Assembly: GCA_028274465.1 (NCBI GenBank)
Contig: CM051458.1
Coordinates: 74,215,766-74,279,765, forward strand
Source: Plantago ovata
Lineage: Eukaryota; Streptophyta; Magnoliopsida; Lamiales; Plantaginaceae
Reading direction: 5' to 3'
DNA length: 64,000 bases
The notes below the pieces were generated by a model. It had not been told where the DNA came from and did no database searches. It worked only from the letters and a program-made list of their open reading frames with translations. Below are positions 12,679 through 23,451 of this stretch, one piece after another. The position numbers and the translations under genes were made by a program. Each line of letters begins with the position of its first letter. The stretch's first letter is position 1.

Positions 12679-13441
12679 TTTTTTTTTTAACACACCAAAC
12701 TTTCATTTATCAAACAAGAGGAGGAACAGCGGTTGGGTTATCCCGACACGATACGACCCTGGGATACCGCTTATTACAATCATTTTGCAGATAGCTAACT
12801 AACCAAGAAGGACATATATATCCCATACATGAACACCACACCTATATGGAAAGCAATTCAACTTGGACAAGACAATCTTGGAATCTACCACGCTCACAAC
12901 ACCACTGTCGAGCTTGGACAAAATATATGCGACTCCATTACTTTCACGATATATACAGATCAGCTGCCAGTCTTCTATTTGATCGAGAAGGTGCCTAGTG
13001 AGATCCAGAATCCGACGATGTTACCATGCCGGAACCATGGTCCTGTTAACACAACCAACAACATAACTTGAGTTAGATTGAATCTCTACAGATTTTATAT
13101 TAAGTTGCACCAAAAACAAAAGACCATAAAACAAACCATAAAATTCTGGCAGATTATTATCAGTAATGCCCAACAAACTGGAATTAGCCCGAATAAACTT
13201 ACCGCATCTATCCCTAAGTATTGCCCCACAACCTGCCTTGCTTGTAGTCTGGGGCACTAACCCATCAATATTTAAGACATTAGCATGATATGAGACAGCC
13301 CCCCATTTACAGAATATAGTGCACTGCCTTGGACCATTCCTAGGTGGGTAACAAATCCTACACTGTTTTAATAAAGATAAGACTAAAAGGTAAATTTCCC
13401 TACAACTAATAGTTTCCTCCCTTAAAATATAATTATTTCTA
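12679..13441 (-). pseudogene. LINE 3' end with RNase H domain
   Basis: The minus strand encodes the C-terminus of a plant LINE ORF2, the RNase H domain that follows the reverse transcriptase. Visible parts are SRNNYILREETISCREIYLL, then VLNIDGLVPQTTSKAGCGAI with the first acidic residue in NIDG, LRDRCGKFIRANSSLLG and, in another frame past about 13030, RHLLDQIEDWQLI and IYRESNGVAYILSKL. A frame change lies around 13020-13040. The 3' untranslated part ends in a run of ten T at 12679-12688, which is the poly(A) tail on the minus strand. The reverse transcriptase and endonuclease are missing, as in 5'-truncated LINE copies. An 89-bp part of this region recurs at 14600-14688. Confidence 0.72.
13353..13441. 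repeat. 89-bp direct repeat, left copy
   Basis: This 89-bp piece of the LINE (aaatcctacactg to ttatttcta) is repeated at 14600-14688 with about four mismatches. The two copies bracket the 1158-bp insert at 13442-14599. Confidence 0.85.
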
Positions 13442-14599
13442 GACATAATTACTTTTGGTACCCCCACTAAACAGCGACTTTGCATCCTAACCCACTATCA
13501 CGGAAAATTACAAATAAACCCAAGTCACCGTCCGGCATTGACTCCGGCGCCCTCTCTCTCCTCAAAACTTAACAACCAAACACGCCCTTATGTCTAAATT
13601 ACTGTCTTTTCCACTTTCTTTTTCTATTTTTATTTTTCTATTTTTCTTTTTACCATCAACATCTTTTTTCTTTTTTCTATTTTCTATTTTCCTCTTTTCC
13701 TCTTCTCTTTTCAATTTCAATCTGAGCTTCTTCGATCTGCAAATCGGAGCAAGCAGAGCTCGACTCGTGCAGATCGAGCAGCTGTCTGCTCCGATTTGCA
13801 GATCGGAGCAGAGCTCTGCTCCGCTCTGATCGGAGCAGAGCTTGCGGCTCCGATCTTGAACGGAGCAGCTGTCTGCTCCGATTTGCAGATCGGAGCATAG
13901 CTCTGCTCCGCTCTGATCGGAGCAGAGTGTTGCTCCGATCTGCAGATCGGAGCAGACACTCTGCTCCGATCAGAGCGGAGCAGAGCTCTGCTCCGATTTG
14001 CAGATCGGAGCATAGCTCTGCTCCGCTCTGATCGGAGCAGAGTGTCTGCTCCGATCTGCAGATCGGAGCAGACATCTGCTCCGATTTGCAGATCGGAGCA
14101 TAGCTCTGCTCCGCTCTGATCCGAGCAGAGCTTGCTGCTCCGATCTGCAGATCAGAGCAGACATCTGCTCTGATTTGCAGATCGGAGTCTGCTCTGATCT
14201 GCAGATCGGAGCAACAAGCTCTGCTCGGATCAGAGCGGAGCAGAGCTTGCTGCTCCGATCTGCAGATCGGAGCCGAGCTCTGCTCCGCTCCGATCTGCAG
14301 ATCGGAGTAGATATCTACTCCGATTTTGACCGGAGCAGCTCTGTTCCGATCTGCAAATCGGAGCAGAGCTTTGCTCCGATTTTGATCGGACAATCGGAGA
14401 GAGCAAAGCTACTCTGATTTTCCGATTGCTCTGCTCCGATCTCAGCAAATCGGAGCACCTGTATTTTTTTATTAATTAATTAATTTATTTTAGTTTTTTT
14501 TCATTTTGTTTTATTGTTTTCTCATTTTTTTTATTCATAATAATTTGGGACTAAATTTGATTTCACTTTTTCTAAGGGCTTGTTTACAAATAGTTTTGT
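13442..14599. mobile_element. Unclassified insert within the LINE
   Basis: The stretch splits the LINE between two copies of an 89-bp LINE segment. Near its ends lie short inverted sequences, AAACACGCCCTTA at 13578-13590 and TAAGGGCTTGTTT at 14573-14585 (12 of 13 bases complementary). This suggests a terminal-inverted-repeat element or MITE whose core is the palindromic array. No transposase is encoded and no clean short target duplication is seen. Flanks of the array are pyrimidine-rich (13600-13730) and AT-rich (14460-14570). Confidence 0.5.
13733..14456. repeat. Palindromic tandem array (GATCTGCAGATCGGAGCAGAGC)
   Basis: About 720 bp built from two interleaved palindromes, ctccgatctgcagatcggag and gcagagctctgc, with recurring variants (gatttgcagatc, gctctgatcggagc). 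Both strands read almost the same, so several frames on both strands stay open and give peptides rich in ICRSEQ, DLQIGA and SAPICKSEQ. These frames follow from the repeat and are not evidence of a protein. The array is much more GC-rich than its surroundings. It could fold into many hairpins or cruciforms. Confidence 0.9.
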
Positions 14600-14800
14600 A
14601 AATCCTACACTGTTTTAATACAGATAAGACTAAAAGGTAAATTTCCCTACAGCTAATAGTTTCCCCCCTTAAAATATAATTATTTCTACTATTCCAAATA
14701 GTATAAGCCAACAAAGCCAATTTTGATTATCATCTTTAAGAGTGAACTCAGTAAACACTTGTAAAGGATTGCATTTGAAGTAACTCTTTTATAATTTGAT
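14600..14800 (-). pseudogene. LINE fragment carrying right 89-bp repeat
   Basis: The minus strand continues LINE ORF2 upstream of the insert: LALLAYTIWNSRNNYIL and RGETISCREIYLLVLSVLKQ. The first 89 bases duplicate 13353-13441. Similarity fades upstream of about 14760-14800 and no reverse transcriptase motif is found. Confidence 0.65.
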
Positions 14801-17800
14801 TTGATACCCAATTGCTACTTAATTTATTTAAGAACTGATTCAGGATGCAATTTAACCACAAAGATGCATTTTCTTTTACTTATTTTCTTTCTGTCTATCG
14901 GATAGTTTGTAGCTAATTATATTACATTCCTAATAAATATAGAGTAGTCCAACATCCTAATCCAGTAATTAGTTTTTTTAACTATTGAAGTTACTATCAA
15001 AACCAAGTACTAATTGAAACTATGTGAGATCTTCATTACAACTCCAAAAAACAATTCAGTACAATATAGCCGACGAAAATGTCCACACCAGCCCAATCAC
15101 CTAACAAAACCTAACTAGATCAACCAACCAATACAGGGCAAGAAAACATCAAAGCAAAACATCACAGAAATTATCATAAGTGAAATCAGCAAAAAATCAG
15201 TTTATGGACAGGCTCATGCAGCTTTGGGAACTGATTGTTGCGCTGCACTATCACTTGCATACAATACAATATGCTCAGACAACTAACCTTCCTTTTCCAT
15301 AATTATAAACAAAATATCCTCCAAATGAGAAAAGAATATGTTGGTGGCAACTCACTGATGACATGACTCCTAACTCAGCTCGCAAATATCTGATTGATAA
15401 TGGATTTGGATGAAAATAAAAGGTTCACGAGTTTACAACCTGAACAATAATGTGATGATGTTGCAATTACAATGACAAAACTATTGATGAAGACAGTAAT
15501 ACTTTTTTCTTTTCCTTTTACACCTCCGGTAAGTTTGAGGGTCATAACTCCCTCGCTATAATATAATGAAAAGTTTGGAGTAGCATGTAGAATATGCCAC
15601 TTTGAATGTGGTGAAGATTTGAATCACCACAGATTTGATGGTGTTACAATTGATCTCAGATGCAATTGTAAAGGAGAACTGGGAGCTGCTCACAGAAACT
15701 GCGCTGCGATTTGGTTTCAAATCAAGGGAAACATGTAAGCACTCATTTACGTTAATTCTAAAAGGATATGCCCTTATTACGTACTCCCTATGTTCTTCTA
15801 AATTATTTCTTTACTTTGGAATGATTATTGGACCATCTCTATAGTGGGAGCTAGTGTGGGCGACTGATGGCATCAGATGCCTACCAAACTCCCGCTGGAG
15901 GTTGGTAAAAGACTGTTTGCATCAGGTGCGCCTGGTTTCATCAGGCACATCTGATGGAGAATGTTTTCTTTACTTTATAATTCAGTTTTTTCTTTTCTTT
16001 TATTTGTTCTGTTATTTTACTTATGAAAAGAATAGTTTATTTTAATAGTTTATTTTAAAAAGAAATGAGAAAAAAAGTAAATTGTGGTATGATAGAGTTT
16101 GATGGTGGGAGATGGAGAGTACAATAGAGATTGGTGTGAGTGAAATGGTGAGAGTACAATAGAGATTGATGTGAGTGGAATGCTGATATAATAGAAAAAT
16201 TGTAAAATGTATTTTCGTTTTGTTTAGTGGTATGACCCACCGATAAATGTATGATTTAAAATTTGAAAAAAAAGGAAATGTAAAAATCTATAGAAATAGG
16301 CATAAACATAAATACAACAGAAATACATAAAGAATCTAAAATACCATAGGGTGTTTACTGTTATCTTTCAAATAATGTTATGTAGTCGGTGTTAATATAA
16401 CACCGTGTTATTATATATGTGGATATTTTTCTATATTCGATTGGTTTTTGCTTTTGATAATGTTGTTGTTTCATGGCTTCAAAATTGTTGTTGTTTTTTT
16501 GTCAATACGACTGATTTTCTAATAAATTAAAAGAAAAACTTATTAGATAATACATATAAAGAGTACCTTATAATTTTCTATTGGTAGTAGTAGTGTATTT
16601 CGAACTTATTAACCAACTTATAAGTTAGGTAGGACCTAGTAATTGTTGCGTAAGTTTTGTAAACGTCATGAATTTCTGAATAATATAGATAAATTCCACA
16701 TCACATCATTAGGTGGGAAAGTATGATTTTCTTCATCTCAAATCACTGATAATGTTAGTGATTTGAAAAGTTAACAATGTTTGAGAAAATGAAGGTGACT
16801 AATTAGATACCAATTATTTTATCGGTTATTGCTTATCACTCACCTACCCCCATCAAAATGCTAACTTATTCTATTTCAATTTCAACTTGCAAAAAATTAA
16901 TTGTTATCCATTTTACTTTATCATATAGGTCCTAGATAAATATATTGACAGAAGGAATAATTACATATTAGTGTTATTCCTAAGTTGTTCTTACACATTA
17001 ATTAATGACACATAGAACATTTTACTATATTTTATTGTATCTATATATGATGAGATCAAATTGACCTGATTTAAACAAAATCATGCTAGGATAGAGATGT
17101 AAATGATGCTTTGGACGACAGAAATGCATATGATGCTAGGATAAATGAACAAAATACAAAAGAGGGCTAGTGTGTTATAGTGGTCCTTTATGCTCTTCAT
17201 GATGTCGTTCTATTGTTTATATGTGTGATATCCTTGCCGAATCTCTGAAATATGTGGCGGTGCAGCTAAAAATGTGTATATTGATCAAGGAAGCACTTCA
17301 AGCCAGTGTGCAACTGAAATATAACCTTCGAAATTACTCCCAATCTTACTCGTGTAGAGAATCAGAACACTTGTGAATGTTGTTCCGGATGGATGTTGGG
17401 TGTCTTTGTCATCGTGGTTGTTGCCATCTCATGCTATGTGCAGTTTCGCCACTCGTCATCCTGATCGACGAAACTTGCAGTATACAATGAGGACATCATT
17501 GTGAAATATATCAAGAATTGGCATCCTACTTTTAATGCATATGTATGAAACACTTGTTAATTGCATAAGAGATGATCATACATTCTCCAACGTTCATTCC
17601 TTTTGTGCGTGACTTTCACTTCTTTGCATGTTTATGTAGTAAAAGAACTTGGTAAAAATCTTAGTATATTTATGTTACTTCTCTTCATTGCGGTGGGGTC
17701 TCACTGACAGACTATTCTGGGCACCCCAACGCGTACAATGTCCGTTTTGATTGTTTTTGGTCCCGAATTACATATAAGATAGATTGTGTTCTTTCATAAC

Positions 17801-18521
17801 TTGATCTTTAACTTGAATTTTAGTGTGTCCAAATCTTCATCCACATGCTATAAGATGAACGCACCCGCATAGTGAAACTTCATTTTGATCCCGAATGACA
17901 TACAATATTTGGTTCTATAATAACTTCAGCTTTAACCATGGTTTCTACAAAAACAGACTAAAGTTGGTGAATGGCTTCGGGGATTGTTTGGTTTTGTTGT
18001 ATTGTTTGCCTTTGTAGCTTAGATGTTATGATATCTTGTTGTGTTTAGCATTATTTGGCTTAGTAATTCACTAAGGTTTGCTACTTTGTGATGTTCATGG
18101 CTGAAGTGTAGAGTGTTGTTGTGTACTTGTTTATAGAATGCTACTATATACAGTGTACTTGATAAAATAATTTGATGAGAAATTCTTTTTAGGTTTTATT
18201 ACGGCTGCTACTTATCACTTATGTGAGTACGTTTTAGGCCTGTGTATGCATAACTGGAGATGGGAAATCTTGTAGCCAATTGTTGTGTTTTGATACAACT
18301 GTGTTAATGTTACTTGTTTCTATTTGCAGGATTGTCGAATCATCAACTCACAAAGCATCAACTCACAGACAGTGTTTAAAAGGAATAAGGCGTTAGGCGG
18401 GGCGTAACATGTGCCTTGAGGCGAGGCGTATGCCCTGTGGCACGGGGCGTATGCTCCATAAATTTCTCAAAATTAATTATTTTAATAAAATAATATGTAT
18501 TACGGAATGGATATGTATTAC
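14801..18521. other. Noncoding AT-rich stretch
   Basis: No supported gene. An exon-like piece at 15655-15731 (after ctcag, before gtaagc) reads AIVKENWELLTETALRFGFK but is isolated and unrecognised. A short tandem duplication of 'gagtacaatagagatt' lies at about 16117-16168. A GC-rich patch of 'aggcgaggcg' words at 18388-18452 stands out from the surroundings. Confidence 0.4.
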
Positions 18522-18724
18522 TCCCTCCATCTATGACTAATTGTCCCATTTTGACTTTGACCGGTCAACCGTGTTCGACTTTGACTACAAATTACTCTTA
18601 AACTATAATAGTAAAATAAATAATAAAATTATATTGTGAAAATATAGACCTTAAATTTTCATAATATAATTTTCTTATTTATTTTACTATTATAGTTTAA
18701 GAGAAATTTGTAGTCAAAGTCGAA
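18522..18724 (+). mobile_element. Stowaway-like MITE, right end missing
   Basis: It starts CTCCCTCCATCTATGAC directly after TA, as Tc1/mariner-derived Stowaway MITEs do. It contains long internal inverted arms (18574-18640 against about 18656-18724) around a short loop, starting ttcgactttgactac and ending gtagtcaaagtcgaa. The outer part of the right arm, including the second terminal repeat, is absent, so about 50 bp are lost. Confidence 0.72.
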
Positions 18725-21713
18725 GAGTCGACAATAAATGCTTCAGTGAGCGACATAGATGGGTGCACAAGAACGATTCTTTCAGGTCGGTCGTCTCATA
18801 TTTCTATCAGTAACCATTCCGATTTACTCACCCCAAGCCTGAGGAATGGACATAGGTTTGGTCAACACAGGCGAAATGACACCATTTTTGTAAGTTTCAA
18901 AGTTGTTTTTCACGTTCTCCGGATAATTGGTGTTTGATTGAGTGAGAAACTAATGATGATTGTGTTTGGAAATTTTTCTAGCGGCGTTATCAGGAATGCT
19001 TGGAGTTGGGATCGGAAGGTAGTTATGTTGCTTAGCCTATTGTGTTGACTGAGTTGTATTCGTCTGAATAATGAACAGGTAAAGGCTGAAAGAGTGAAGT
19101 AATCTCTTAGTTTTTATCTGCGAATTTGCAGTTAGACATGTTTCAGTTTGATATTTCAAATTTTGCACAGACATGTTTCAACTTTAGATTCAATTTACAA
19201 GCTTCCAGTAGTCATTAGTTATTCTGAAATGTATGTAAATGTCTGTCTATAAGGCTTTCATGGAGATTCACAGTTTGGCTGCTGTGATGTAGAAGGAGGA
19301 TTTTGAGGTTTGATACGGACTCTGAGATGAGTTGAGTGCATAAGGAAGATTCAAGGTGAAAAGGAATACCAACCTTTCGTATGTCATGTGAGTTTCTCGC
19401 AAATAACAAAAACAAAATGAATTGTTTATCCTATCGTTATGCAAAGTTTTATGCTATATTTTGATTCGTAGTAATTTACGATCTGCAAGAATTAAGTTGC
19501 TGTTGAAAAAAGATTTTTGTCCATACCATGTAAAAACAAATTGTTTTATTATGAACAGAGTCGCTCATGGATAACATTAAGAAGTTTGACTTGGTAATCG
19601 TTGATTAAAGCCCATAAGAGTTATGCTTAAATCTAGGTTTTCTTTACTATTTTTTTAAAATTAGATGATTGACCATGGATGTGCAAAAGTAAGAAGCTTA
19701 AATTCTATTGTCAATATTATGGGATTCAACAGACCTGGAGAGTCGTGGCATGAATAAGGCGGAATTTTTTATCAAGCCTTAATTGGAACCAATTCACCAA
19801 ATTGATATTGTGCTGACATTGTTTCCAGCAGGCTTTGGTCTCTCTGTTGGATATGTGAGGGTGCTGTGGAGAAGAGCTTGATTTTGCAGTCAGTGTATCG
19901 ATTTTTTTTTTTCCATTTCACAATGTAATACTTTACTCCATTCATTCATTCATTCAATACTCGTGCCAGAATTGGCATAAGGAGGTGATTTCATGTCCTA
20001 CTTCAGCGGTATGTTGATCCTCCTATATCGCAAAATCTCTAGCATTGTGAATTTTTTTTTAGAATTAACAATAACTACTACATTGCTACATTGCAAAATC
20101 TCGAGCAAGATTAGTTTTGGATTTATGACTTTCTATTCGATTATACCAGCATTATCTGTGCGACGGAAGGGAGTTTTTTGTTCTTCACTTACAAACCGCT
20201 TCATTCCACAAAGAATCTTATTACCATCGTGTCCCTCCCTGGCCATTATCAAGCAGTTATCAATGCCTACAACACCTTCTAGAATTTGTTTCGTTATACA
20301 TGCCTGCCTTTCATCTGTACTAAATGAATGCAAATTGATGTGCTATTGCTACTCGAGAAAATACTGTAGCATGTAAAAGGTGTGTTCTAATTCTTGCTTG
20401 CAGTAGACAAGGGGAAATTATAGGTCGGTGCTACATGTTGGAGGCAGTAGTTGCAAAATGTGTTGCAGACGTTTAGACGGATTTCATATTTATTGTAGTT
20501 TCACATCGTGAGTTGATTTTGTGTGAAAGTTAATTATGTCGTTTCCTTTGATATCTACATGATAATTTACTTTCTCATTAATATATCATAGTCACTTTGA
20601 TGTTTGATTTGATGAACGTAGAGATAGTTATGTTGTATCAATATGAGATGTAATCACTTTTGAATGTGAAATAATCTCCATCCATATATTGCAAGAAAAA
20701 ACCACACACATCTGTACAGAGAGATGGAGGATTTAATGGAATAGGTTTGGTTATAGAGGATTCTGTTTGATTGTGGAGTAAAAGAAAATTAAGGTGGCTA
20801 GGATAAGCAAGATATTGCTGGTGAATTGGAGAAGTGTCTTCCTTGATCTTTCGTCTTTGGGGGAAATAGATTTTAGTTTGATAACTTCTCTTGACTGTAA
20901 ATAAAAGCTCAGTTACGTCGGCATGACATGGTGACTACCAAGTGTTCATATATTGCCAAGACAAATAAAATATTAAGTGTTTTGTGAATATGCATGATTT
21001 ACATTGAATGCTCTTGGTATTCTTACACATATCATCACCTATGATTAGTTTCCTAAATTACTAAGCACCATAACCATGATTCCACGAAAGAAATGAAATA
21101 GTGTTGCAGATTCTAGTTATAAATTACAAAGTTCATGTACATCCTTTCATGTTCAAGAAATGAAATAATTTATTAATGGACACTTAAAACATTTTATTTT
21201 TAAACCAAAAAAATTAAAAAAAAATTCTAATAATAATCAAAAGATACAATTATACGCATAATGAAAAATCACAAAATCCATGTCTAATTAGATTCCAACT
21301 ACCGTATTTGACTTGAGATTAAATATCCACTTACTACGGAATAATTTTTAAATATTTACAAAAAATTGAGATACGTTAAAAATATTTGATGCTAATTTTA
21401 TTAGGATGCATGGACTAAAAAATGACAATTTAAGTTTATTGGGGTAAAAATAATCTTATTTCGAAAGTTACGAATAGTTTTGTGGGACAGAGAAAGAGTA
21501 AATAAATTGAACAAAAAAGATGAAAAATAATTTTCTGACTCATTTCAAGTTTTAAAAGATTTACTTATTAGAGAACTCCTTATGGAGGTTTTTTTTTGGC
21601 TTAATTGAAGCTTAAATTTTCAATTTAGCCCAAATGCCTCCCATGAAAGCTTTTTTTGGGCTACTAAATAGTAGTCCATGGAAAAGGGGTACTATTTAGT
21701 AGCTTTCAATTAG
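18725..21713. other. Noncoding AT-rich stretch
   Basis: No gene, RNA or clear element is recognised. Open frames such as 19993-20376 have no domain or splice context. Near 21660-21706 there is a short inverted pair (actaaatagta and tactatttagta) just outside the CACTA end. Confidence 0.4.
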
Positions 21714-22045
21714 CACTACAAGAATTCCCTGAAATAGCCACCACTTTTAGCAACGGATACTATCCGTGGCTAAACTAGCCACGAATCGGTGTTTTAGCCA
21801 CGGATAGAGACCGACTGAGCCTGGACGCTCAGTTCGTATCTGTTTAGGCCCGAGTTCGCGAGGTATAGCGACGAATAATTTATTCGTGGATGTACTAGTC
21901 ACGAATAATTTAAACGTCGCCTTTATGTTGACCTGTTAAAAACAAATAGCAAAAAATATTTGCTTTTAACTCAGAAATACAAGAAGAGACGGATAGATGT
22001 ATCCGTCGCTATTTAGTGACGGATAAATCTATCCGTTGCTAAGCC
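21714..22045 (+). repeat. CACTA 5' terminus and subterminal motif array
   Basis: After the CACTACAAGAATT terminal repeat come paired motifs ACGGATA and TATCCGT: 21753-21767, a cggata at 21801, 21989-22006 and 22019-22036. They are linked by 'agccacgaat' and 'tcgctatttagtgac'. Such inverted motif pairs are where the CACTA DNA-binding protein (TNPA class) is known to bind. Confidence 0.75.
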
Positions 22046-22574
22046 TCTATACAGACGCGAAACAGTCTTCTTCTTCCCCATTTCTTTCTCATCTCTTCTC
22101 TGTTAGTATCGCGAACTCACCCCAAAAATCTGAAATTCGATTATTTCTTCACCAAATGGAGCAATCTTGGACTCTTTTCGAAGCTTGTTGACGTAGGAGC
22201 TCGTGTGGCCATTCAATTTAGACTCTTTTGGTCAATTTACAAGCGAAATTGAGGTATTGTTCAAGAACCCTAATTTTTTGATATTGGGAATTTTGTGTTA
22301 TTGCTTCAATTAAGTAATATTATGTTTATTCTTGTTGAGTAATAGCTTATTCCACATATAATAAGTAGTATGTTATAATTCAATTTGTTAATTTCATCAA
22401 TTTATAGTGGAGTTAAATTGGAAAATTAGGAAATTGAATTGTATGCATGTTTAGGTTAGTGCATTATAAGTAGTAGTATGTTGTGCATAATATATATAGT
22501 TGAACATATATATATGAAGTATGAAGTACTTGGTTGGATGGTGAACTTGTTATTCATAGGTTTGTTATGCATAT

Positions 22575-23388
22575 TGTTGGTGTTTAAATATGTCCAGTCC
22601 GCACGTACGAATGGAGCGGTCTAAGAGCGCGACGAGGCATCAAGGGTCGTCCCTCAAGGGGCGCGACCACACCCAAAGTATGTCATTAAGTGTGGCTTCA
22701 CCAACATATGGTCCGACCATCACTGTGTGGCCGACCCTCAAGATGAGCTCACTACAAGGACAAGACAGTTGTGGGGCTCGAGGAGCATCTCTAGGGCTCG
22801 ATGAGGACCTTACGCCAAGGTGACACCCTCCAAAGGAGACTAGGCAGAACACTACTCGCACCATGAATATCAGAGGTCCCAGGTTGACCACCCATGGTCG
22901 GTCCCTGTGGGGCCCGCCTTCCAGAATATTCCATGAGACCCAAAAAGTCAATAATGCCCTCCAAACCCTAGTCAAGATGTTTGGGTCAAAGCCCATGGAC
23001 CTCCTTAATGGGCTTGGGCCAAAGGAGGCTTCGATCTCAGCCGGATACTTGTCACGATCCTACATAAAGTGACAATAAAATACTACAAGTATATAAAGGG
23101 ACTCATTCATAATCCCTAGGTAAGCAATCATAGCTCTCACTCACCTACCACATTTACTACTCTTACTCAGGAAGCCCTTCAACTCCCTACACGTAAAGTC
23201 GTTCCTCCGGTCTGATCATTGACAGACCGGGCACGAGGTACTAACCCCCCTCCAGTCTCTTTCAGGTACGAGGAAGCTATATGAAGGATACCTACTCTTA
23301 TTAGAGGAAGACTACATAAAGAAGACCTAAGTAGTTTCTGTGACGGTTTAGTACGAACTTAAGGGGAACCACAAACTACCCTTCAACA
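22575..23388 (-). mobile_element. Solo LTR of a Tat-like gypsy element
   Basis: The 814-bp stretch is homologous, in reverse, to the LTRs at 39353-40109 and 52215-52973. It opens TGTTGGTGTTTAAATATGTC and closes CTTCAACA. Perfect 5-bp target duplications CATAT flank it (22570-22574 and 23389-23393). No internal sequence remains, which is the product expected of LTR-LTR recombination. It is clearly more diverged than the two LTRs of the full element are from each other, so it is an older insertion. Confidence 0.9.
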
Positions 23389-23451
23389 CATATATAGTAT
23401 GAAGTATGAAAGTATTTATATAGGTCATTGGTTTGTTGTATGCAATTGAAG

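Noticed and set aside
13677-14448. Several long open frames on both strands (up to 238 codons) rich in SEQ and APICR
   Set aside because: They are a by-product of the palindromic repeat. Frames are open on both strands at once and have no domain.
13750-14450. Similarity of 'agatcgga' words to sequencing adapter sequence
   Set aside because: The adapter continues AGATCGGAAGAGC, while the repeat reads agatcggagcagag with palindromic partners and diverged units. This is genomic repeat, not adapter.
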